The position numbers were made by a program, and so were the translations under genes. From Desulfobacterales bacterium (GTDB lineage Bacteria > Desulfobacterota > Desulfobacteria > Desulfobacterales > 4be13): a stretch of 10,271 nucleotides of DNA. Below are positions 1-5,154 of this stretch, one piece after another (position 1 is the stretch's first letter; each line of letters opens with the position of its first letter). The notes beneath the pieces are model-generated. The model was not told the origin of the DNA, made no database searches, and was given only the letters and a program-made list of their open reading frames with translations. The stretch lies in assembly GCA_029940115.1 (NCBI GenBank), contig JAOZRQ010000220.1:1-10271 (forward strand), given 5' to 3'.

Positions 1-343
1 GGCTTCGGGGTTTGCCAACCCGAAGCGAGCAACACCCAACCCGAAGCGAGCGTTTATTTTATGCTCGCGGGGGATTGGCAAATCCCCGCCCTCTCACGCC
101 GGGAGTGCCAAAGTTTCAGTTTGGCAGTGCCAGACTGCCAAACTGCAAGTTCGGCACTCCTTTCTGATTGCTCGCGGGGGATTGGCAAATCCCCCGCCCG
201 TGAACAATTTGCAAAATTGTTCTGCACGGCTTCGGGGTTTGCCAACCCGAAGCGAGCAACACCCAACCCGAAGCGAGCGTTTGTTTTATGCTCGCGGGGG
301 ATTGGCAAATCCCCGCTCGTGAAACAATTTGCATCCTTGTAGT
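1..343. repeat. Cluster of short palindromes and direct repeats
   Basis: This stretch has no credible gene. Positions 1-89 and 228-316 are direct repeats that differ at only one base, and the first copy may begin before the window. Each copy contains two hairpins: a CTTCGGG(G)TT / AACCCGAAG stem and a GCGGGGGATT / AATCCCCGC stem, both with a small TTGCCA or GGCA-type loop. A third partial copy of the second hairpin lies near 170-198. A separate palindrome, GAACAATTT / AAATTGTTC, occupies 202-222. The open reading frames that cross this block are products of the repeats. It reads as a REP- or MITE-like intergenic repeat cluster; the family name is not known to me. Confidence 0.8.
102..160. repeat. 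59-bp two-part palindrome
   Basis: An outer stem GGAGTGCC (102-109) pairs with GGCACTCC (153-160). A perfect inner stem of 11 bp, CAGTTTGGCAG (117-127), pairs with CTGCCAAACTG (135-145) around a 7-nt loop. The whole could fold as a long imperfect hairpin or cruciform. There is no T-run after it on either strand, so I do not call it an intrinsic terminator. Confidence 0.75.
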
Positions 344-456
344 TCCTGTCAGGAATGACAGGAGGAGGCCCTTCTTATAAGCCATCCTTGTGGTTCTTGG
401 CAGGGTGGAGGTTGTCAGTTGCCACTTGCCGGTTGCCTCGACAGGCAACTGACAAC
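344..456. repeat. Inverted and direct repeats downstream of the regulator remnant
   Basis: TCCTGTCA (344-351) and TGACAGGA (356-363) form an 8-bp hairpin. GTTGTCAGTTGCC (411-423) and GGCAACTGACAAC (444-456) are a perfect 13-bp inverted repeat with a 20-nt loop, ending about 10 bp past the stop codon of the decayed regulator on the minus strand. The phrase CATCCTTGTxGTTC occurs at about 332-344 and again at about 383-396. No T-run follows the large hairpin, so a terminator role is uncertain. Confidence 0.6.
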
Positions 457-466
457 TGACAAGCCG

Positions 467-694
467 TCACTTCTCCTTTCTTCTTTTGAGACGGGTCTGG
501 TTTCCGTCGGCCCGTCTCAGGGCCTCGTCAACGAGCACCTCCAAGGCCCGATTCAGGGTGGGGAGGCTTTTCACTCCTTCGAACAGGGAGACCTCCTCTC
601 CTGCCTGCATCTCCGCGATGTGCGACTGAATCACGTCCGGAAGGATCATCCCTGATTTGTCCTTGGCGACCGCGTCAAGGATGACCGCCTGTGC
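467..694 (-). pseudogene. C-terminal remnant of a sigma-54-dependent regulator (Fis-type HTH, damaged)
   Basis: The open frame runs from just after a TGA (complement of 695-697) to the TGA at 467-469; a possible internal ATG lies at 649. The translation reads like the end of an NtrC-family enhancer-binding protein: an end-of-AAA+ segment with AVILDAVAKDKSGMILPDVI, a linker with VKSLPTL, and then the first Fis-type helix, ALEVLVDEALRRADGNQTR. In intact family members GNQTR is followed by about 15 residues containing the rest of the helix-turn-helix (an AA..LGIS-type stretch) and a basic tail such as LKRRKE. Here the basic tail LKRRKEK follows GNQTR directly, which implies an in-frame deletion of the recognition region. 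No receiver domain or Walker motifs can be found upstream in any frame. I interpret it as a decayed gene fragment. A short functional protein is possible but less likely. Confidence 0.6.
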
Positions 695-879
695 TCATCC
701 CCCGTGTGCCCGCATCGGGTGGCACGACGAAGGACTTGGTCAGTTTTCTGTTTGGCCGAGGCGATGGGCGGGATCGTCAGGACGTCAGAGAGACGGGTGC
801 CCATGGCCGACGGTCATGAGGGTTTTCGAGGACACCTTCTGATGAGGGTGGCCGGATTGTTCGGGCCATCATGTCATTC

Positions 880-1083
880 ATCGGCCTGTTTGGAAAAAAG
901 CCGGGTTTCTTTTTCACAGGCAACAACTAACAGGCTTCAGAGGACTGGGCGATCAGGCTTCCATGACGCACCGTGTCAGAAACCGGGTTTGGGGAAGAAA
1001 CCCGGCTTTTTCTCGCAGTTGAGGAATCGGCCTGTTTGGAAAAAAGCCGGGTTTCTTTTTCACAGACAACAAGCAACAAGCCT
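880..1083. repeat. Duplicated 40-bp repeat containing the AAGCCGGGTTT motif
   Basis: Positions 880-919 and 1026-1065 are identical over 40 bp, and similarity continues weakly to about 937 and 1083. Each copy carries AAGCCGGGTTTC (898-909 and 1044-1055). An inverted copy, GAAACCCGGCTT, lies between them at 997-1008, so strong alternative hairpins are possible. The same motif recurs in the 4.9-5.1 kb gap. The region from 695 to 1189 contains no other recognisable gene. Some of these hairpins are flanked by T- or A-runs and could act as terminators after pheA, but they lie more than 130 bp from its stop codon. Confidence 0.75.
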
Positions 1084-1129
1084 ACTACATCACTTTTTAA
1101 ATTCGTACCCCCTTGATCGGCTCGGATTG

Positions 1130-1153
1130 CCGCCGGATTTGGCAATCCGGCGG
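1130..1153. repeat. Perfect 10-bp hairpin downstream of pheA
   Basis: CCGCCGGATT (1130-1139) and AATCCGGCGG (1144-1153) are perfect complements around a TGGC loop, 36 bp past the pheA stop codon. No T-run follows on the minus strand, so it is at best a factor-assisted terminator or a 3'-end stabiliser. The GGATTTGGCAATCC core resembles the hairpins at 1-316. Confidence 0.65.
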
Positions 1154-1189
1154 GAGCGGAAGGGTGTGACGAACTTACGAATTGGTGTA

Positions 1190-2287
1190 CTACCGTTCCT
1201 CATCCTTCGGATAAGATCCGATGACTTTCAGATACAGGCAGAGTGCCCCCATGTCGGCCACGGTCCCCTCCACTGGGGAATCGGCGACATGCCCCTCGAT
1301 ATCGACCAGGAAGAAATAGCTCCAGTTCCGATGCTTGGTGGGCCGGGATTCCAGTTTGAGCATGTTGACCCCCGCGTCCGCGATCGGCTTCAGCACCTTG
1401 TACAAGGCCCCCGGGATGTGGGATGTCACAAACATGACAGAGGTCTTGTCATTCCCTGTCTGGTGAGTCGCGTCCTGACCGATGATCAGGAAGCGGGTGG
1501 TGTTTCTCGCGGCATCCTCAATTCTGGAGGCGACCACCTCCAGATTGTACAGTGTCGCGGCCTCATTGCTGGCAATGGCGGCCGATCCGGGTTTCTCCGA
1601 TGCGCTTTGCGCGGCATGGGCGGTGCTGTTGCACTCCCTGAGCGCGACATCCGGCAGATATTTCCGGAGCCACTGTCGGCACTGGGCAAACGCCTGGGGA
1701 TGGGAGCAGACCTCCCGGATATCCTTCAGGGTGCCGCGTTTGGCCAAGAGGTCATGGGAGATGAGCTGATATCTTTCCGCGCATATCTTCAGCTCCGACT
1801 CGAAGAGCAGATCCAGAGTGTCATTGACCGAGCCTTCCATGGAGTTCTCCACAGGAACCACCCCATAATGGCACGATCCCTTCTCCACCTCACGGAACAC
1901 ATCCCGGATGCTCCCCTGGGGCACATAGGAGACGGTATGTCCGAAATGGCTCATCGCCGCGAGGTGGGTGAAGGTCGCTTCCGGTCCGAGATAGCTCACC
2001 CGGTGCGCCTTCTGGAGTTCCCGGGACGCGGCCATGACCTGCCTGAATATCTGATGAAGCGCGTGCTTGCTCAACAGGCCGCTGTTCAGGCCCGTGAGCC
2101 GTTTCAGCACCGCCATCTCCCGCGCGTTGTCGAGAACCTGCGCGCCCTTTTCCGCCTTGGCCTTTCCGATTGCCAACGCCAGCCCGAGACGCCGATTGAC
2201 CAGATCAAGAATCGTTTCATCAATCTCATCAATCTCGCCTCGGAGTTCGGCAATACGAGAATCTGTATGATCGTCTTCAGGTTTCAT
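1190..2287 (-). CDS. pheA: Bifunctional chorismate mutase / prephenate dehydratase (P-protein)
   Basis: This cytoplasmic enzyme converts chorismate to prephenate and then to phenylpyruvate, the precursor of phenylalanine. The 365-aa product has the full three-part layout. An AroQ chorismate mutase domain spans about residues 10-93; R16, R33, K44, D53, R56 and E57 match the E. coli active-site series R11, R28, K39, D48, R51 and E52 at a constant offset of five. Prephenate dehydratase spans about 97-272, with YLGPEATF at 99-106, PVENS at 145-149 and the catalytic TRF at 264-266. A C-terminal ACT domain (about 280-362) carries PGAL at 292-295 and ESRP at 313-316, the usual sites of phenylalanine feedback control. 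I chose the ATG at 2287; a TTG at 2296 is also in frame, and neither has a clear Shine-Dalgarno. It lies 93 bp after the dehydroquinate synthase gene and is probably co-transcribed with it. Confidence 0.95.
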   Translation of the reverse strand: MKPEDDHTDSRIAELRGEIDEIDETILDLVNRRLGLALAIGKAKAEKGAQVLDNAREMAVLKRLTGLNSGLLSKHALHQIFRQVMAASRELQKAHRVSYLGPEATFTHLAAMSHFGHTVSYVPQGSIRDVFREVEKGSCHYGVVPVENSMEGSVNDTLDLLFESELKICAERYQLISHDLLAKRGTLKDIREVCSHPQAFAQCRQWLRKYLPDVALRECNSTAHAAQSASEKPGSAAIASNEAATLYNLEVVASRIEDAARNTTRFLIIGQDATHQTGNDKTSVMFVTSHIPGALYKVLKPIADAGVNMLKLESRPTKHRNWSYFFLVDIEGHVADSPVEGTVADMGALCLYLKVIGSYPKDEER

Positions 2288-2299
2288 GGTCGTCAAAGG

Positions 2300-2384
2300 A
2301 TGAAGGGGTAAAAGGGTAAAGGGTAAAGGGTTAAGGGTTAAGGGATATCCTCAACTCTTTGCCCTTAACCCTTTACCCCTTCAT
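2300..2384. repeat. Inverted 7-bp repeat arrays between dehydroquinate synthase and pheA
   Basis: One arm (2305-2344) is a run of GGGTAAA and GGGTTAA heptads. The other (2361-2379) holds the complementary CCCTTAA / CCCTTTA heptads. The ends, ATGAAGGGGTAAA (2300-2312) and TTTACCCCTTCAT (2372-2384), are perfect 13-bp inverted repeats. The right arm covers the TGA stop of the dehydroquinate synthase gene (2381-2383). The transcript could fold into a long, register-shifting hairpin between the two genes. A related pair of CTTAACC units occurs at 5051-5065. Confidence 0.85.
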
Positions 2385-3373
2385 TTCTCCGTTATGGTTT
2401 CCTCTATTTTATGCCCAAAATGCCTGCCTCCCTCTTCGCAGGCCACGAGGACCTTGTCTCCCGGTTTCAGAAGGACCACCGACACCGGGTTCCCTTCCGG
2501 GTCTGTCAGCCGAATGGTCTCCGCGTTCTGCAGAATCGTGGTGATCTGTTTCTCCTCGTAGGCGGCTGTCACCAGCATGAGGGGACGCTTCTCCATCTTG
2601 ATCCGCCCCACTGTGCCGGTGGTGGTGTTCCCCTGAAAATCAATGATCAGCACCGGATCCCCTGCCGAGAGTTCCGACAGGTAGCGGGTCTTTCCGCCGG
2701 GAACCCGGGTGTACGCGTGAACCGGCCCCGCGTTGACGCGGAAGGGTCTGGGCGAGACATAAGGGTTCGACACGCTCTCCGAATGCACGAGAAAGAGCGC
2801 GGCGCTGCTGTTTCCCACCAGCATCCCCTCGCCTTCGCGCATGGCGGTGCAGGTGTCCACGCATATTCGGTCTCCCATCCCCACCGGCCGGATGTCCAGA
2901 ATCTCCGCCACATTCAACGGGGTCTTCTGCTCTGTGGAACGGAGCAGGGAGAGGGCCTTTTTCAGTTCCATGACGTCTGAGGGATGGAACAGGATGTGAC
3001 GGACCCCCTTCTCCAGTATTCCGAACGCTGTCTGCGCCTCCTCCAGATTCTGGACCTCGGCGATCACGTCCGCCTGCTTTGCGATCAGATTCTCCAGCGG
3101 GATGATGGTCCAATCGTTGCATTGGAGGATCACCCGCTTGCTCTGACTCAGCTTGGCGATCTCCTCCTCATCCGCGCCGCTTGTCACGGTGAAAAAGACC
3201 ACATCCTCCCCGATCCTCAAGTCCCCGTCCTCGGCAATCGTCTCCACCCGTCCGAGCGCCTTCACCTTTTCCGCATATCCGGGTGGGAGCATGATCCCGT
3301 CCGCCCCCCCCTCAAGCGCGGTGGTCACCATCTTCTTGTCATATGGATCCACATTTACCCAAATTTTTCTCAT
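2381..3373 (-). CDS. 3-dehydroquinate synthase II (archaeal type, NAD-dependent)
   Basis: Members of this family (AroB', M. jannaschii MJ1249 type) oxidatively deaminate and cyclise 2-amino-3,7-dideoxy-D-threo-hept-6-ulosonate to 3-dehydroquinate with NAD+. They replace the usual DAHP synthase/AroB route. The 330-aa product is full length. It starts with the family-like MRKIWVNVDP and EGGADGIMLPPG. The signature stretch follows: GMGDRICVDTC at 165-175, GEGMLVGNSS at 181-190, LFLVHSES at 193-200, RPFRVNAGPVHAY at 209-221 and KTRYLSEL at 228-235. The C-terminal part is the usual beta-rich region. The ATG at 3373 is chosen over an upstream in-frame start at 3454 because the extra 27 residues come from an inserted repeat element. 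A GGAGG lies unusually close, three bases before the ATG. The stop codon sits inside an inverted repeat. It follows the ADTH synthase gene, which makes its substrate. Confidence 0.95.
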   Translation of the reverse strand: MRKIWVNVDPYDKKMVTTALEGGADGIMLPPGYAEKVKALGRVETIAEDGDLRIGEDVVFFTVTSGADEEEIAKLSQSKRVILQCNDWTIIPLENLIAKQADVIAEVQNLEEAQTAFGILEKGVRHILFHPSDVMELKKALSLLRSTEQKTPLNVAEILDIRPVGMGDRICVDTCTAMREGEGMLVGNSSAALFLVHSESVSNPYVSPRPFRVNAGPVHAYTRVPGGKTRYLSELSAGDPVLIIDFQGNTTTGTVGRIKMEKRPLMLVTAAYEEKQITTILQNAETIRLTDPEGNPVSVVLLKPGDKVLVACEEGGRHFGHKIEETITEK

Positions 3374-3381
3374 ATTCCTCC
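3374..3381 (-). promoter_or_regulatory. Ribosome binding site of dehydroquinate synthase II
   Basis: GGAGG on the minus strand (complement of 3377-3381) is followed by AAT and the ATG at 3373. A spacer of three bases is tighter than usual. The edge of the inserted element, including its target duplication, begins two bases further upstream, so the 5' leader just outside the ribosome binding site is derived from that insertion. Confidence 0.6.
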
Positions 3382-3382
3382 A

Positions 3383-3577
3383 AATTGAAACGGGTGCAGT
3401 TCGTATTATTCCAAAACTGACCATCAGAATTGCAACATCCAATAATATCAGCATGTTACAAATTTGCTGGCAAAAAGAGCGATTTGAGCAAGATGCAATG
3501 TAACTTGTTGAAATTACATGGTTTACTCAACAATTACTTAGAAGTTTGGAATTACACGAACTGCACCCAATTGAAAC
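3383..3577. mobile_element. Non-autonomous inverted-repeat element (MITE-like) with 9-bp target duplication
   Basis: The element spans 3392-3568 (177 bp). Its 24-bp ends, 3392-3415 and 3545-3568, are inverted repeats with two mismatches and begin GGGTGCAGTTCGT. Directly outside both ends is the same 9-bp sequence AATTGAAAC (3383-3391 and 3569-3577), a textbook target site duplication. The interior is AT-rich compared with the flanking genes, has no convincing coding frame, and holds smaller inverted repeats such as TTGTTGA / TCAACAA. Size, ends and duplication fit a miniature element mobilised in trans by a transposase that makes 9-bp duplications. The IS family is not recognised, and no transposase is present in the window. 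Confidence 0.85.
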
Positions 3578-3667
3578 TGGATGCTGGATGCTGGATGCTG
3601 GATGTGGCAGAATCCACTCTACAAGAATCAAGGCATCAAGCATCAAGCATCATTCATCAAGCATCAA
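3577..3667. repeat. Converging 7-bp repeat arrays overlapping the ADTH synthase stop codon
   Basis: Four CTGGATG units occupy 3577-3604, and five GCATCAA-like units occupy 3633-3667. The two arrays are near-complementary (TGGATGC against GCATCAA, one mismatch per unit) around a 28-nt spacer, so they could pair as an imperfect hairpin in the transcript. The second array overlaps the end of the ADTH synthase gene: it encodes the last residues LMLDE and contains the TGA at 3650-3652. Confidence 0.8.
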
Positions 3668-4453
3668 TTCCAACGCGTCATCCACACTGATCTCATCATT
3701 GACAATCCCCGAAATGGCTTGGACCATGCGGGTGGGGTCTCTGTGTTGGAATACGTTCCTGCCGATGGAGACGCCTGCGCCGCCGGCGTCAATGGAACCT
3801 TTGACCATTTCCAAGATGTCCCTGTCCGAGTCCATCTTCGGCCCGCCGGCAATCACCACCGGCACGTTGCATCCGTCAATCACCGCTCTGAACGACTCTT
3901 CCGAACCCGTGTAGGAGACCTTCACGATATCCGCGCCCATCTCCCCTCCCACGCGGGCCACATGCCTCACCACATTCACATCATACTCATCCTTGATCTT
4001 CTCCCCCCTCGGGTACATCATGGCAAGGAGGGGCATCCCCCAAGTGCGGGCCTCATACGCGACCCTGCCGAAATCGTTCAGCATCTCCTTTTCTTGGCCA
4101 TTTCCCAAGTTGACATGGATGGATATCGCGTCCGCGCCCAGCTTGATGGCCTCCTCAACCGTGCAGACCAAGGTCTTTGCGTTGGGCTGGGTGGAGAGGC
4201 TGGTGGAACCGGACAGGTGGATGATCAGGCCGATGTCCGATCCGCCCTTGCGGTGACCCTCCTCCACAAGCCCCTTGTGTTCCACGATCGCGTTGGCCCC
4301 GCCCTCGGACACCTTCTGAATCGCCACCTTCATGTCAATCAGGCCCGCGATGGGACCCACCGAGATGCCATGGTCCATGGGGACAATCACTGTCCTGCCG
4401 GTATTCCGATTGATGATACGCTCCATCCGGATGCGTTTGCCCAAAATTGTCAT
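3650..4453 (-). CDS. 2-amino-3,7-dideoxy-D-threo-hept-6-ulosonate (ADTH) synthase
   Basis: This class I aldolase of the DeoC/FbaB fold (AroA', M. jannaschii MJ0400 type) carries out a transaldol reaction. It joins 6-deoxy-5-ketofructose 1-phosphate and L-aspartate semialdehyde to give the first intermediate of the alternative route to 3-dehydroquinate. The 267-aa product is full length. VPMDHG at 24-29 gives Asp27, MMYPRGE at 145-151 gives Tyr147, and DIVKVSY at 175-181 gives the Schiff-base lysine Lys178. These match Asp33, Tyr153 and Lys184 of the archaeal enzyme at a constant offset of six. The phosphate-binding glycine-rich stretches AGGPKMDSD and GGAGVSIGRNVFQ follow. GGGAG lies nine bases before the chosen ATG. 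The next gene encodes dehydroquinate synthase II, which takes the product. The last codons run into a heptad repeat array, an odd feature. Confidence 0.95.
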   Translation of the reverse strand: MTILGKRIRMERIINRNTGRTVIVPMDHGISVGPIAGLIDMKVAIQKVSEGGANAIVEHKGLVEEGHRKGGSDIGLIIHLSGSTSLSTQPNAKTLVCTVEEAIKLGADAISIHVNLGNGQEKEMLNDFGRVAYEARTWGMPLLAMMYPRGEKIKDEYDVNVVRHVARVGGEMGADIVKVSYTGSEESFRAVIDGCNVPVVIAGGPKMDSDRDILEMVKGSIDAGGAGVSIGRNVFQHRDPTRMVQAISGIVNDEISVDDALELMLDE

Positions 4454-4462
4454 GATAATACA

Positions 4463-4467
4463 CTCCC
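4463..4467 (-). promoter_or_regulatory. Ribosome binding site of ADTH synthase
   Basis: GGGAG on the minus strand (complement of 4463-4467) lies nine bases upstream of the ATG at 4453 and supports that start. It is also the outer end of a 15-bp inverted repeat whose partner is at 5073-5087. Confidence 0.6.
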
Positions 4468-4477
4468 ATGTAAATCA

Positions 4478-4526
4478 GTTTAAGAGTTTGTGAGTTTAAA
4501 GAGTTTAATGAGTTTGAGAGTTTGTT
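4478..4526. repeat. Degenerate GAGTTT repeat upstream of ADTH synthase
   Basis: GAGTTT begins at 4484, 4492, 4501, 4510 and 4518, a spacing of 8 or 9 bases. It abuts the 15-bp inverted repeat and ends some 30 bp upstream of the ADTH synthase start. It looks like a short or decayed version of the long octamer tract in front of channel A (10135-10271). Confidence 0.75.
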
Positions 4527-5154
4527 TCTGTAGGGTTCAGGTTTGTTTGTTGCCATCATGTTGGTGTTTGCCATTTTTTTGCGTCGTTTGCTGAATGTGG
4601 GTGAAACTTTTGTCCGGGTTTTTGGCGGGAAACTTTTGTCCCATCATTGCTTGTGGAGGCTCAGGGAAAAGGAGTGCAAAGATTGGCAATGGCTGAGAAT
4701 CTGCCATCCTGAGGGACCTTCTTTGCACCTCCATTCTCGGCTTCAGCGCAAGCTCCTCGGCTTCAACGCAAGGTTTCAGGGCACCCTTTGTTGAGCTCTC
4801 CCACGCTTGAGCCGGCACCCTGAAAGCCTGCGCTGAAGCCGGGGATCGATTTTGGGATGACGGGATTTGAGGCCCATCCTTGCCAAACCCAATCCGTGCA
4901 GTTCACAACGGACAAAAGTTGTTTGCCAAAAAGCCCCGAAAAAAACCCGGCTTCGCGTTAAAAATTATCAGCGATGAAATTACAACAAGCCAGAGCTGTC
5001 AGAGAAGCCGGGTTTGCTTGCCTGAAACCCACAACAACAAGCAAGCAAACCTTAACCCTTAACCCTGTCTTTTGATTTACATGGGAGAACACTTTGTGGC
5101 CCCGACAGTTGCCGATGTCAAATCGCATGGAGCGGCCGGGTTTCTTTGATCACT
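4527..5154. repeat. Non-coding gap with hairpins and dispersed repeats
   Basis: No gene is supported here. GAAACTTTTGTCC is repeated directly at 4603-4615 and 4629-4641, and a related inverted copy (GGACAAAAGTT) lies near 4911-4921. A tandem 20-bp unit starting CTCGGCTTCA occupies 4736-4755 and 4756-4775. Its start, CGGCTTCAGCGCA (4738-4750), is perfectly inverted as TGCGCTGAAGCCG at 4829-4841. AAACCCGGCTTC (4943-4954) and GAAGCCGGGTTT (5004-5015) form a 12-bp inverted pair of the family also seen at 898-1055. Two CTTAACC-type heptads lie at 5051-5065. No promoter for the aromatic block could be singled out, although one would be expected somewhere in this gap. Confidence 0.7.

Larger units (their letters stand above)
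4463..5087. repeat. Segment bounded by a perfect 15-bp inverted repeat
   Basis: CTCCCATGTAAATCA (4463-4477) and its exact reverse complement TGATTTACATGGGAG (5073-5087) face each other across 595 bp. The left copy includes the Shine-Dalgarno of the ADTH synthase gene. The right copy lies about 70 bp past the channel B stop. The segment is non-coding. It could be invertible or could be an old insertion, but no recombinase gene and no target duplication were found. Confidence 0.55.

Noticed and set aside
61..342. Small open frames on both strands across the left repeat block
   Set aside because: They are translations of palindromic repeats with no family resemblance and no ribosome binding site.
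1130..1153. Intrinsic terminator for pheA
   Set aside because: The hairpin is perfect but has no T-run on the transcribed strand, so it was listed only as a hairpin.
704..2311. Long plus-strand open frame of 535 codons opposite pheA
   Set aside because: It is antisense to a clear pheA gene in GC-rich DNA, shows no recognisable domain, and begins in repeat-rich non-coding sequence.
3392..3568. Reading the 177-bp inverted-repeat unit as a terminator or riboswitch
   Set aside because: The exact 9-bp flanking duplication and 24-bp ends are better explained by transposition, and no T-run follows the stem.
3581..4483. Plus-strand open frame of 300 codons opposite ADTH synthase
   Set aside because: It starts inside the heptad array and is antisense to a well-supported enzyme; the translation has no family features.
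4537..4818. 93-codon minus-strand open frame in the gap upstream of ADTH synthase
   Set aside because: It spans tandem and inverted repeats, has no clear ribosome binding site, and its composition looks like translated dispersed repeat.
5081..5149. 22-codon plus-strand frame starting MGEHF after the right arm of the 15-bp inverted repeat
   Set aside because: It is very short, has no similarity I can recognise, and its start lies inside the repeat arm.
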